Source of the DNA: Ophiura sarsii
Lineage: Eukaryota; Echinodermata; Ophiuroidea; Amphilepidida; Ophiuridae
Assembly (NCBI GenBank): GCA_035610835.1
Contig: CM069448.1
Location: forward strand, 4,465,607 to 4,529,606
Reading direction: 5' to 3'
DNA: 64,000 bases
The notes beneath the pieces are model-generated. The model did no database searches and was not told where the DNA came from. It worked only from the letters and a program-made list of their open reading frames with translations. Shown piece by piece: positions 1 to 13,300 of this stretch (the first letter of the stretch is position 1; every line of letters begins with the position of its first letter). The translations under genes were made by a program, and so were the position numbers.

Positions 1-378
1 TAAAGGGGCAATGAGAGATGTATTGATATACTAAATGAGCAAATAACATAAAGATAATCATCAACATAGGCCAAATCCAAAATGTCATACAATTCCGACA
101 TCGCCTTCATGCCAAATAAGCAAATAACGGCACTTCAGGGTTGAGATTTGCCGCGAAAGTCTGCAAGTAAAACGATAGCATAACTTCCGAATTCAGCACC
201 AAGTTTCGATATGATAATATCGAAACGAAGAAAATCATGAAATTTTATATGATAAACGGCGAATGTTGGTAAACTGTTTCAGATGGTAGTATATGCCTAA
301 GTATTACTTTGATGCAAAAAAACTGATTTACAGGATAATCGAGGGCGCACTCCCATACGTATCTCTCAATGCCCTTTA
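1..378. repeat. Dispersed repeat with inverted ends
   Basis: The first bases of the window (taaaggggcaatgagagat) recur inverted at 361-378, so this stretch looks like a short element with terminal inverted repeats of about 19 bp. A related end is seen near 49379-49425 (aaggggcactaagagatg). The element may begin before the window. Its transposon superfamily cannot be told. Confidence 0.35.
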
Positions 379-1259
379 AACCCTGGACCTTTTGACAGTC
401 ATGTGATAATGTAATCACTGTGTCTATAGTCACACTCACTTATATTCAATACAGCATCAAAGCAATTGGCAGATTATTACTATTATCGTCATATTTTTCA
501 ATTAATAATATATAGACTCGGACAAACTGGTGTGAATTAAATCAACAATGACCTTAAAAAATACACAGTCTAAGACAGCCTCTTCACTATCGCAGTGAAG
601 AACAAACCACTAAACAACAGAAGCTGTGTTTACATGGATGACAGATGAACGAGCGCTATTGTGTATTACAAAGCCATTGTTTAGAGTCTCAAGCGCCCGA
701 AATACATGGAGTAAATATTAGCTATGTTGGCCTATAAGCATGATTCTAGCAGAACCTATGAATAGCGAAACTCTGTCCGAGTCTATATATTATTTATTCA
801 TTTCTCTTACTCTTGCATCCTTTGCTCGATCCTCGTGTGGATTTAATTGAGTTTAAATTATAAAGGGGGTTATCAATAAATATGTTATCCATCATGTTTC
901 AGTTTCATTATCAATCGAGAAATGAAATAGAAGCAGCTTGTACACTTGGGAGATACATCCGGGATCCCGCGATTTATGACATATGATCAGCTAAAATAAG
1001 CAAGCTGAGCTCATAGCTCAGGAGCTCCGTAAACCTTTCTGAGCTAGCTGCGTATACGTCACAAATTTGGAGAAGATCCCGCCTCTACAATAGAGCACCA
1101 ATTGTAGATGAGTTGAGCTGATGATTGTTTTCTTTATTTTTTCATAATAAAGATAAAACTACTACAGAACATAACAAAGTGAATGCTATGGCTCTACCTT
1201 AAACAAAGTTCTAGCAAGACAAAAACTGATAATTATATACTTTTCCAAATTTGATATAC
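379..1259. other. Non-coding, presumably sialidase intron 6 (partial)
   Basis: AT-rich sequence downstream of the last sialidase exon in view. No further ASP-box or sialidase-like exon was found on the minus strand, so the rest of the gene is expected to the left of the window. A short palindromic GAGCTC/AGCTGA cluster lies near 1005-1050. Nothing else can be supported. Confidence 0.5.
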
Positions 1260-1343
1260 CTTTCTGAGTTGTTTCAGCCTTCAAATTGAACTTTCCTGGA
1301 ACCACCAGACGACCAGATTTCAGTTGAATACCATGACATGGAC
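1260..1343 (-). CDS. Sialidase exon 6
   Basis: 84 nt after the acceptor TTAACCAATCAAACAG. Two bases complete a glycine codon, then PCHGIQLKSGRLVVPGKF and a short tail to TTQK, ending in phase 1 at AAAG|GTATAT. The TGP-HGIQL--GRLVVP block is among the most conserved parts of GH33 sialidases. The position usually filled by glycine (GPGHGIQL) is cysteine here. The gene continues beyond the left end of the window. Confidence 0.85.
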
Positions 1344-4300
1344 CTGTTTGATTGGTTAAGAAGAACATTTCATTTGATTTCATTTTAATCTCCATTGAAC
1401 ATACTATTTATCAAAATGGTATCGAGTTAGTCATTTTTTTTAAACTCTCTTCATTGTTCATATGTTAGAAAGATAATTATCCAAATAGTGTAGTTATATG
1501 ACATATCACAAAAACGAATACAAATGTTTAAAATGTAGGGTGATCAAAACTCCCGCTATTAATGACGTCATTGTTATTGGTGCTCAAATTTGCGCAAGTG
1601 CATTGTATAATTATGACTTCATCGATACCAGGACTTTCGATCGCCGCAATTTTTAAAAATTGCATGTTGAGACATGGCAGTTTTTATTTGTTTTTGTGAT
1701 AATATGATATTTTTATTCTGTAATGTGATTTGGGCTTGATAATTATTTTCCTAACATATAATGCACCTCCTTTAAAAAACACGATCTGCCTGCTTTTGGA
1801 GGGGTCATATCTATTAATATAAATATCCTTTATAAGTATTGAAGACATAAATGAGCTTATAAGGCATGTTATAATTGAATAAAATATTCCACATGCCTCC
1901 TAATGGGCACTGTGGAATCTATAGTCTGTGTCATTCATTTTTGGCAGTAATAAATAAAATGGCAAGCTTTACCATCTGATAATCATTATTTTCCGTCAAG
2001 GGAAATATTGTTAATCTTGTATGATTTGCAGTTTTCAATAGAAAATTGAGAATCAAAATGTAGCAGAAATCCATACCTCAAAGTGTACAAATTGTGACCA
2101 ATCTTATCAAAGCAGACATGTTGCTGGAAAACCTCATTAAATATAATAGCCAAAGAAGATGATACAAAATATTAAAAAATAAAAGGAATTCATAATCATT
2201 CGAACTGCATACAATCTTTATTTCATGTTTAATTTCATTAAGTAATGTGTCACCTTAAAAGATAACAAAAAATTAAAAACATGAATGGTAAATCTTACTT
2301 CACATTTCTTGAGACAACTGGTCTCTTTTGATGTAAAAGGCCACAATTACATTCTTTAATACTTGCAAAAAAATTGATGCAATTTTATTTGTTTTTGCCT
2401 GTGTGTCACAATATCACATGTGATGATCGTGTGTCGAAAATCTGATCAGTTGTCACAGGGTAGATCTTCCCCCCCCCCCCCCCCCCTCTACGCACTGCAC
2501 ACTATGCATCAACACGTTGCGCCACATAACAATGTTGAGAAGCGCAGATAGACACACTTAGACATTGTTGTCATTGTATCTGATCTGCAAGTGTTTTTGT
2601 TTTATGGGGTGTTATAATTTAGAACATTAAAAACAAACTAAAAAATACAAAGGTTTTCAGTGTTTAATTAGTACACATATACTCAAGCACCTATATGCAG
2701 TTTAGGCATAAGGGTAATCGTCAGGCTTACCAGTAGCATAGAACGAGGCCTCAGTATTACCCATAATACTGTGTGTGATGCAGACTTACCAGTAGCATAG
2801 AACGAGGCCTCAGTATTACTTATAATACTGTGTGTGATGCAGACTTACCAGTAGCATAGAATGAGGCCTCAGTATTACCCATAATACTGTGTGTGATGCA
2901 GACTTACCAGTAGCATAGAACGAGGCCTCAGTATTACCCATAATACTGTGTGTGATGCAGACTTACCAGTAGCATAGAACGAGGCCTCAGTATTACCCAT
3001 AATACTGTGTGTGATGCAGACTTACCAGTAGCATAGAACGAGGCCTCAGTATTACCCATAATACTGTGTGTGATGCAGACTTACCAGTAGCATAGAATGA
3101 GGCCTCAGTATTACCCATAATACTGTGTGTGATGTCCTCCCTAATCATGCAGACTTACCAGTAGCATAGAACGAGGCCTCAGTATTACCCATAATACTGT
3201 GTGTGATGCAGACTTATCAGTAGCATAGAACGAGGCCTCAGTATTACCCATAATACTGTGTGTGATGCAGACTTACCAGTAGCATAGAATGAAGCCTCAG
3301 TATTACCCATAATACTGTGTGTCATGCAGACTTACCAGTAGCATAGAACAAGGCCTCAGTATTACCCATAATACTGTGTGTGATGCAGACTTACCAGTAG
3401 CATAGAACGAGGCCTCAGTATTACCCATAATACTGTGTGTCATGCAGACTTACCAGTAGCATAGAACGAGGCCTCAGTATTACCCATAATACTGTGTGTG
3501 ATGCAGACTTACCAGTAGCATAGAACGAGGCCTCAGTATTACCCATAATACTGTGTGTGATGCAGACTTACCAGTAGCATAGAATGAGGCCTCAGTATTA
3601 CCCATAATACTGTGTGTGATGTCCTCCCTAATCATGCAGACTTACCAGTAGCATAGAACGAGGCCTCAGTATTACCCATAATACTGTGTGTGATGCAGAC
3701 TTACCAGTAGCATAGAACGAGGCCTCAGTATTACCCATAATACTGTGTGTGATGTCCTCCCTAATCATGCAGACTTACCAGTAGCATAGAACGAGGCCTC
3801 AGTATTACCCATAATACTGTGTGTGATGCAGACTTACCAGTAGCATAGAACGAGGCCTCAGTATTACCCATAATACTGTGTGTGATGCAGACTTACCAGT
3901 AGCATAGAACGAGGCCTCAGTATTACCCATAATACTGTGTGTCATGCAGACTTACCAGTAGCATAGAACGAGGCCTCAGTATTACCCATAATACTGTGTG
4001 TGATGCAGACTTACCAGTAGCATAGAACGAGGCCTCAGTATTACCCATAATACTGTGTGTGATGCAGACTTACCAGTAGCATAGAATGAGGCCTCAGTAT
4101 TACCCATAATACTGTGTGTGATGCAGACTTACCAGTAGCATAGAACGAGGCCTCAGTATTACCCATAATACTGTGTGTGATGCAGACTTACCAGTAGCAT
4201 AGAACGAGGCCTCAGTATTACCCATAATACTGTGTGTGATGCAGACTTACCAGTAGCATAGAACGAGGCCTCAGTATTACCCATAATACTGTGTGTGATG

Positions 4301-7300
4301 CAGACTTACCAGTAGCATAGAATGAGGCCTCAGTATTACCCATAATACTGTGTGTGATGTCCTCCCTAATCATGCAGACTTACCAGTAGCATAGAACGAG
4401 GCCTCAGTATTACCCATAATACTGTGTGTGATGCAGACTAACCAGTAGCATAGAATGAGGCCTCAGTATTACCCATAATACTGTGTGTGATGCAGACTTA
4501 CCAGTAGCATAGAATGAGGCCTCAGTATTACCCATAATACTGTGTGTGATGCAGACTTACCAGTAGCATAGAATGAGGCCTCAGTATTACCCATAATACT
4601 GTGTGTGATGCAGACTGACCAGTAGCATAGAACGAGGCCTCGGTATTACCCATAATACTGTGTGTGATGCAGACTTACCAGTAGCATAGAACGAGGCCTC
4701 AGTATTACCCATAATACTGTGTGTGATGCAGACTTACCAGTAGCATAGAACGAGGCCTCGGTATTACCCATAATACTGTGTGTGATGCAGACTTATCAGT
4801 AGCATAGAACGAGGCCTCAGTATTACCCATAATACTGTGTGTGATGCAGACTTACCAGTAGCATAGAACGAGGCCTCAGTATTACCCATAATACTGTGTG
4901 TGATGCAGACTTACCAGTAGCATAGAATGAGGCCTCAGTATTACCCATAATACTGTGTGTGATGCAGACTTACCAGTAGCATAGAACGAGGCCTCAGTAT
5001 TACCCATAATACTGTGTGTCATGCAGACTTACCAGTAGCATAGAACGAGGCCTCAGTATTACCCATAATACTGTGTGTGATGCAGACTTACCAGTAGCAT
5101 AGAATGAGGCCTCAGTATTACCCATAATACTGTGTGTGATGTCCTCCCTAATCATGCAGACTTACCAGTAGCATAGAACGAGGCCTCAGTATTACCCATA
5201 ATACTGTGTGTGATGCAGACTTACCAGTAGCATAGAATGAGGCCTCAGTATTACCCATAATACTGTGTGTGATGTCCTCCCTGATCCAGGTTTCACCCCA
5301 GTCAGTACTCTGTGTTAATTATGAAACAATGATACAAAGAGGTTAGTCAACATTTCAGATCCCGATTTCACCAATTTTTAAAACCAGTACAAATAGTCAG
5401 GGGGACTATGTAGTGATATAAGGTCCCGTGGGATGTAAATGATTAGAAGGTGCCACCTATTTATATATGTTGTTAAGGTACTAGGCATCATAAAAAACCA
5501 TGTTGGCAAAAATGTAGATGCTGCAGATGGCCGCCATCTTGGATTACAAAATGGCCGCCAAAATATGCTATTTTCGATTATTATTTTGGATATAAGTGTC
5601 GTATGAAGCTGGTTTTGGCGTCAAATTCATCATTATCATGGTGAATATTAATAACAAATGAATAAATACTATTCATGGATTATTGGCTCGCTCCTAATAT
5701 CAGCCATATCAGGTTTCAAGATGGCCGCCCTTATGTCATTATTTTATACACGACTAATAACATATTTTACATAGTTTAGTAATATGTTTCATATACCTTC
5801 TTTTAGATATGTTACATTGATGGTAATCAACAGATGAGCGTTAAACGCTACCTAAGTGTTACAAATAGCATTTAAGGTAGTCATCTTAAAATTCAAAATG
5901 GCTGCCAGATATCTCAAGGATACATTCTAACAATTATTATGAAGACAAAAACACATGAATAAATACTATGAATAGAATTTAAAATCAATGTCCAAAGATT
6001 TGTCATAATTATGCCATCTTGAATTTGAATTTGACAATGATCTGCCATCATGTATAGTATAAAGATTATATGTATTATTTACCAAAAGGTAGAGTAATAT
6101 GTTGTCTTAAAGGAGGGGTCTCGCAACCCCAACATTGAACATAATTTGTTAGAAACATAATTCATCATCATCATCATCGATACGCGTTCTGTCCTAATTG
6201 GACATTGCGTGCCCCACCAACTCAATCCACACCCCCCTATCACTAGCCAACATAATCATATTGCATAAATTAAAATCAGTGTTCATAATGGGATTGTCTT
6301 TTAAATCTTTCTTGATTATTGACCACCAAGAGGTCGGAGGGTCCTGGGTCTCTAAGTGCTGGATTTAGATATTCAGATAAAGCTTTACGAGCTGGAGTGT
6401 CAGCATCCATTCTGACCTTAAAATCGCAGTCTACGTCGTTTTATGATTTTACTTCAGGGCTGTGTCTCTGTTCTTTCGTATAAGTCCGAGTTCTTTATTT
6501 TGTCCAGTTTCGTCACATGTATGAGTTGTCGATAGAAATATGCGCTGCGTAACATCCACTTTATTTTCCATTTTGGTAGTCATTGTCCATAGTTCTGAGT
6601 TATAAAGAAATATTGTGCTGAGAAACATAATTATCGAGCCCAAATTGCGTAATCATATAGAACAAAACATCCTACTTATCACAAAAACTGCCATCTCTCA
6701 AAATACAATATTTAAAATTTGTGGCGATCGAAAGTCCCGGTGTCTACTACGTCATTGTTAAGGTGCTAAGATTTGCGCATGTGCACTGCATAACTATGAC
6801 TTTGTCCACATCGGGACTTTCGATTGCCGCGAATTTCAAAAATTGCATGTTGAAAGATCGCAGTTTTTATTCGTTTAATTACACAAGTTGGATTCGATAG
6901 TTATTTTTCTAATTTATAATGCACAATGTTGTGCTTGGATAGCCCCTCCTTTAACCCTAACTCCCGTGGATATGTTTTTGCGTGTATCGGGGGAGGGGGA
7001 AAAGTGTGCCCACATATGCCTGCGGTAGGTTGACATCATAGGTGATTCGATCCCGGGACCATCCGCATCAAAGTCTGTGCCCCTATTGACTGAGCTAAGT
7101 CCCTAGCGCTTTGTGCCCACATATGCCTGCGGTATAGGTAGGTGACGTCTTGGACCCAGTGCAGCAGCACATGCGTGGAGATAGTTTTATTTTGAATGAT
7201 TTTGAATGATGCAGTGGGGTTTGGGTTTTAAAGGACACTATACATTCTGCAGAACTGTCTCGTATGCAAATTAGTCAAGAATGATGACTGAATTGAAATA

Positions 7301-10300
7301 GTTCCTCTATTGTTCTACTTAATAATCTAGCTCATCCTCAAAGTCTCTGTTCTCGATTTTCTCATATGAAATTACCGTATCTCCTGAATTGTCACATGAT
7401 TCGCAGGCTTCACAACAACTACAAAGATCTGTGCGCAGGTCAGTCCATTCCTTCTGCATTTGCAATGGTTTGATGAACATCATGTCTTTGAACAGGAACA
7501 CTTTATCAGATCAAGTACTCCTTGCGGGGCTGGCGGCAAAGAAGTCATGGTCCACCTAAAACCCTGTGTTTCGGATAATGATGATTTGCGATGATGTCGT
7601 TATTCCAAATCATGGCTTGGTAGTGAGCTCTCAGGATCGCAGGTTGTAGAGCAGCTTGTGTTGGAGACAATCCCTATGATTGGGCTTGCTTCTTCTTGAA
7701 GAGCCGCCACCTTCCATCTGCTACACCTGACATGTCTGTATTGGTAATAATTATACAACTGGCAAACAAATGCTTCAATATCAGGATAAAGCACTTTGTT
7801 GTTCATCGGTGATCCCCAGCATTGACAAGGCATTTACTATGTTATCATGTTCATCAAGCTCCTGCAGTACTATACTTTCCAGCATGTGGTCTTTCCTTTT
7901 CCAGCAAATTTATCGGTAACATCTGCCCCTGATATTCCATGGAACCCTGGTAGTGCTGCAGCTTTCTTAGGCCCCATAACAGCGTAGATAGGCTCAATTA
8001 GAATCACTCGACCTCGATGCTTCTGACCTATGATAGACGTATTTGGACATAAACGAGGGTATCTTCTGATTGCAAGAACAAGTACATCTGTGTATGAATA
8101 TCTAGAGATGTAACACCATTTGCAGAAGCATCGACAGAATGCAAAATTAATTTGGTATCTGCTTCTTCATGACGTAATACTCGAAAGATCAGGTGCTTCT
8201 CTGTGTGTAGCTCTTGCTTGATTCTGCCAGGTAACTACGAGAGACTTTCTGTTGGTAACTGCATGTGCTTACAACTTCTCAGCCAAGTATGCCTTAATGC
8301 ATCTTTCGTGGACACATGGGCAAGTTATTCCTGCATACTGAGTTTGCCGATTGATGTTGAATCAGTAATATAGTATGCCACAACGTGTTTTCCACCTAAA
8401 CGTCTTTCACGGGTCGAAGCTTTCAAGGATATAATGCCAGTGTCATAACGGTCAAAAACCAAGTGAACATCATTGTAGTCACTATACTTCTGACAGTGTC
8501 GTTCAATGAAGTGATCTGCTAAGTCGCAACAGGTCTTGATACTCTCTGGCTTGTCCAACTTTTGTAGATCTGACATGGCATCAATGACTGCAACACCCTT
8601 ATCTCCAAATTGATTGTCCATATTTATGGTTAATAGTATCTTCCTGCGGTGTTGCCGCCTTATCTGGCAGGCTCTCTAGAATAGACAACAAGTCACTCTT
8701 TGATGCGGTGTAAAGGAGTGAACTATCTGCAGCAAACAATGCTCTTCGTACAACTGAAAATAATAGTTACCTATTCAGCTTCCTTCAGATCAATATCTCT
8801 TTTCTTGGATACTACCAACATACGAGCAAACAATGCTCTGTCTTCTTTGAGTTCCACGAGTTTGTCTTCACACTAAGTTCTTGTTTTCATACCGCTTGAG
8901 GACCACATCTGGATGTTAACTTTTTTCATTGGAGCCTCCTATAAGGCAACATATCATTCTACCTTTTGGTGAATAATACATGTAAATCTTTATATATTCC
9001 ATACTTGATGGCAGATCATTGTCAAATTAAAATTTCAGGATGGCATAATTACGACAAATATTTGGACATTGATTTTGAAATACCTAAATTCTATTCGAAA
9101 GTCTTCATAACAATTGTTAGAATGTATCCTTGAGATACCTGGCAGCCATTTTGAATTTAAAGATGACTACCTTAAATGGTATTTGTAACACTTAGGTAGC
9201 TTTTAACGTTCATCTGTTCATAACCATCAATGTAACATATCTAGGTATATGAAACATATTACTCATCTATGTAAAATATGTTATTAGTCGTGTATAATGG
9301 CATGAGGGCGGCCATCTTGAAACCTGATATGGCTGATATTAGGCACCAACCATAATGATTCATAGTATTTTAATATTCATTTGTTATTAATATTCACCAT
9401 GATAATGATGAACTTGACGCCAAAACCAGCTTCATACAACACTTATACCCAAAATAATAATCGAAAATAGCATTTTTGGCGGCCATTTTGAAATCCAAGA
9501 TGGCGGCCATCTGCAGCATCTACATTTTTGCCAACATGGTTTTTTATGATGCCTAGTACCTTATCAACATATATAAATAGGTGGCACCTTCTAATCATTT
9601 ACATCCCACGGGACCACATAGTCGATCCCCCTGACGACATACACAGCACGAACACATTGTTAGCTATAACCTAAATTTTATTTCATTCAAATTGGTTATT
9701 TCAAAACAGGAGATATGTGCTTTTCCCCAAATTCTATCAAATGTAATGTTCCACAGGACCACTATGAATGTCAAAGTTTTGCTGGCGCAAGTTGAACATG
9801 TTGAAGGAAGAGCTGAAATGCATATTGAATCTAGTTCCAGACCATAACACACATGACTCGTGTGACAAAAATCCTTCCATATTAGGATTAGTGCAATCAA
9901 AAAGTTATACAAATATTATTTTACTCTATTTGATAGAAACAGACAATGTCCATATTTTTACAGAGTGCCACACACAACTTATCATTCACATTGATTGATT
10001 GTTATCAATTCATTTAGTGTGCAATGGTGTGACTATTTTGACTCACCCTGTATTTTTCAAGTGCAATTCCAATGTATAATTAAAGAGATTTACCATACTG
10101 TAAAGCAGATATTGATGCTTGCCAGGGACGTTATATGGAGACATGCAGTGTTCTGGGTTCAACAAAGATTTAAATCATGTATACAGATTGAAACTGTATC
10201 ACACACAAGGTTGCTATTCCTTTGCATATTGATATTTAATGGAATGGCAGATATGAGTCTTATTTGGATCAATTTGTATGAAATTCTCAACAGTTTAGAA

Positions 10301-13300
10301 ATCTTCGCGCTACATATTATATACTTTTACAGTAATCTTATTGCCAGAATAAAAGTGTGCACATTTTGGTCCAAATAATTCTGACTCACCCTGTATTTAA
10401 GCTTATTATGTGATGCCCTTATATAGGCGTCAATGCAATGTGCATCTTGGACCTACCCTTCTCAAGGAACATCAAGGATTAGATGCCTAATCTTTGCCTA
10501 TATAGTTATATATATTCATGATGTGGTGAATCTTGAACTTATTTACAATGTTACAGTGGGATAGTCAGATGGGGGATGTGATCGACCCCCCCCCCCCTCC
10601 CCCCAATATTCGAATCGTGTCAGTTAAGACTGGCACTGTCATTCTATCAACTCAATCTTTCGTGATGGTTTGGGGGCGCACATCACAACACCCCCTCCTC
10701 TCCTGCTCTCAATTTTCTGACGCAACTGCAATTCTCAAAAGTTGACCACCTGCTAAAGTCCTTGTGGGTTTAGTTTTACTTTTTCGCCCCTCCAATATTA
10801 AAAACCTAGCTACGCCACTACTTATTTGTATTTTGGACTGGTTTAAAATCAAAAACCGAATCCTATATTATATCAACTTCTCTCTAATTAGAATTGAATC
10901 AACGTAGTGCACTGGTGTGAATCTTCACTTATAAATTGCAGGAAAGTACAAATCTTGCCCTATATTTTCCTATAAAGAAGGTGTATATAATTAAGTGAAG
11001 CTTAAGGAGGGTAGGTTCAAGATTTAAGTTGATGCCTGCATTAACAAACCTTCACAATGTGTATTTTCTGCTCGTGTTTTTTATTTATAAAATCTCCACA
11101 TGAGGCTCCCGGAACTAGGAGTATAAACAGCACCATGATCGTATTGGTTTCTTTGTCTATTAGAGGCACTGGATTGGCACATCTGTCAAATTAAGAAAAT
11201 AACATCTATTAACATCGGTTGGTTGGTTATTGATTTGAACCTATTCCATTTAACATTAGCCCTCGTCCTACTGAGATGTTTTTGTAACACTGTTTACTGA
11301 TAGGGGATGGGGTGGGGAGGGGGTTACCACCCCTAAAATAATTCCAAACAGAGATGCAGGGTATGCTTATTTTGGTGAAACAAGTACAAACATCCTATAC
11401 GCATGACATCACAATGACGTCAATAAACATGGCTGACCTCAAAATGCTGTAGTATTCATCTGTACAGTGAAATACAGACAAAATAAAAATTTGCATAAAA
11501 AGTTCCAAATATCAGAATTTCACCTGGTGTTTTGCTTTAATATAAGCGAGGGCAATGATGTTTCTAACATATAATAAGATTCAGGACCATACAATTAAGA
11601 ATTTTTTTTCTTCAATTTGGCGATTAGTAAATATTGTAAGGTGGCAACCACTCTCGGACTTTGATGGCTTACCCTACCCCCGGGTAAGTTGTTGAACCCT
11701 CATTTTTTTACCGTGAAAATGAAAGCAAAGGATGTAAAAAAGATAAGCTAGATGCCCTAGGTTACTGTCCTTTGTGTTTAAGCGCAATCAGCGAAAATAC
11801 TTAGGGACACCCCCCCCCCCCCCCCCCCCCCCGGACATAGGTTAGAGGACCTACAATAGACCAATCACAACAATATTGGCATTTCTTATATGCTATTGGC
11901 TTTGTTGCGATATGATGGACTTCAAAGCATTCAAGCAACACATCCCTAAATATCATGCATCCATGAATGAATTTAAACTACCTGAGAAATTGATCATTAT
12001 TTTTCATAGAGTTTCCATCCTTCTTGTATAGATGAAGAATAAATTTGAAAGAAAATCAATTTGTATAATGGCATGAGGAAACTTTGTCACTATTCTGGAT
12101 ATGAACTACGATGTGATTCAAGATGCTGGGCAGCATAGAACATACAATCATGTGTATCAATGATTTTAAATCTCTGCCTGAAATGGTACACATGCCAAAG
12201 TCTTTGAATACTACATAAAATTTGCCTAATAGATGTTATTCGTAATTGGCGATTTCAAGCTAAAGAGGGAGACATAAAGCGAGGCCAATATTAGTAAATT
12301 ACGTCACATGACACCAATATTGGCCTCACTTTCGTTATGATTAGTGACGTCACATCAGAGTATGTTTCCCCCTTTAGCTTGAAATCGCCAATTACGAATA
12401 ATGTCTATTAATCAACACTGTACATGTAGCTTGTCCCATATAGTCATACACCAATACATCACATTTTCTCACAACTGAAAACAGCAAACATATTCAAATT
12501 AACAGTGATAGTAACAATACATACCTGTAATTGTCATCGTGAGCAACTAATTGTAGTGGTCCCCATTTCACTTTTGATCCATGTCGCTGGCCTTTTCGCA
12601 TCACAATATCAGCATAGTTGCAGTCCTCAATTCCTTTCCGTGCCTCACAAAATGCAAAGAAAGTGCCTCGATGGTAGACCAGTCCTGGCAACCTTCAATT
12701 ACAAGATAAACTTATAATTATCATGGAGGTTAACACGCTTGTAATCTTTCTCGTGTTGTGTTAGCATTGCGTTTCAGTAACAGTACCATTCATGACACTA
12801 TGCATTATATGGTAGGATTTTTTTTTATTGAACACAGAACTATAATATTCAAAAAAACTAATTTAAACTGCCCATCCCCAACCAATTATTAATTGAAATT
12901 TGCGCTCGGTGGATTTGTGTCGAAAGTGCTGATGGGATAGGCATACCCGATATTGTGATATCATTGTTACTAAAACCACCTCATTGCAGCAGCAGGTTAC
13001 TGCACATAATCATGCAGGAATTCAATGCATAAATTGCAAAATGTCAGTACATAAAACAGAGATGTAGAAATCTCATTACTGTTTCATCATAGCTTTGATC
13101 AATATGTAAATTTACATACAGGTGATTTTTGTTTTCATTCTAAAGCCGATTTTGTCATAATGCAGCACTTTCCTGCAACTCAAACTTTGAAATATGACTA
13201 TTTTTAGGATGACCTATATGTAGAATATCGAAACATCAAGTTGAAAATCAGGCCAGGAATCGGGACACCTACCTTTAACCTCCCCTCCCCCACAAAACAA

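Larger units (their letters stand above)
5396..9635 (-). mobile_element. 4.24 kb element with about 0.7 kb terminal inverted repeats
   Basis: The left arm (5396-6118) and right arm (8934-9635) are inverted copies over their full length. Shared landmarks are GTCAGGGGGA at the tips, gtcccgtgggatgtaaatg, gatggccgccatcttgga and ccaaaaggtagagtaatatg. Arms of this length resemble foldback-type or other long-TIR DNA transposons. No clear target-site duplication was found (flanks caaata and gacata). Between the arms lie a decayed gene on the minus strand, a copy of a dispersed repeat and a tRNA-like insertion. The element sits in sialidase intron 4 in the same orientation as the host gene. Confidence 0.82.
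5310..11049 (-). other. Sialidase intron 4
   Basis: A 5.74 kb intron bounded by the weak donor GTTTGT of exon 4 and the acceptor of exon 5. Most of it is the TIR element at 5396-9635, whose edge is only 86 bp from exon 5. The remaining 1.4 kb (9636-11049) shows two same-orientation copies of gactcaccctgtatt (about 10038 and 10384), typical of transposon ends, and a C-rich run near 10585-10602. No exon is seen there. Confidence 0.7.

Noticed and set aside
245..439. Further sialidase exon on the minus strand
   Set aside because: The frame overlaps a dispersed repeat end and has no ASP-box or other family motif.
2722..5273. CRISPR-like array
   Set aside because: Units are contiguous copies without variable spacers and derive from a host exon border; the DNA is eukaryotic.
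9995..10378. 127-codon ORF
   Set aside because: Lies between two transposon-end-like phrases in sialidase intron 4 and shows no domain.
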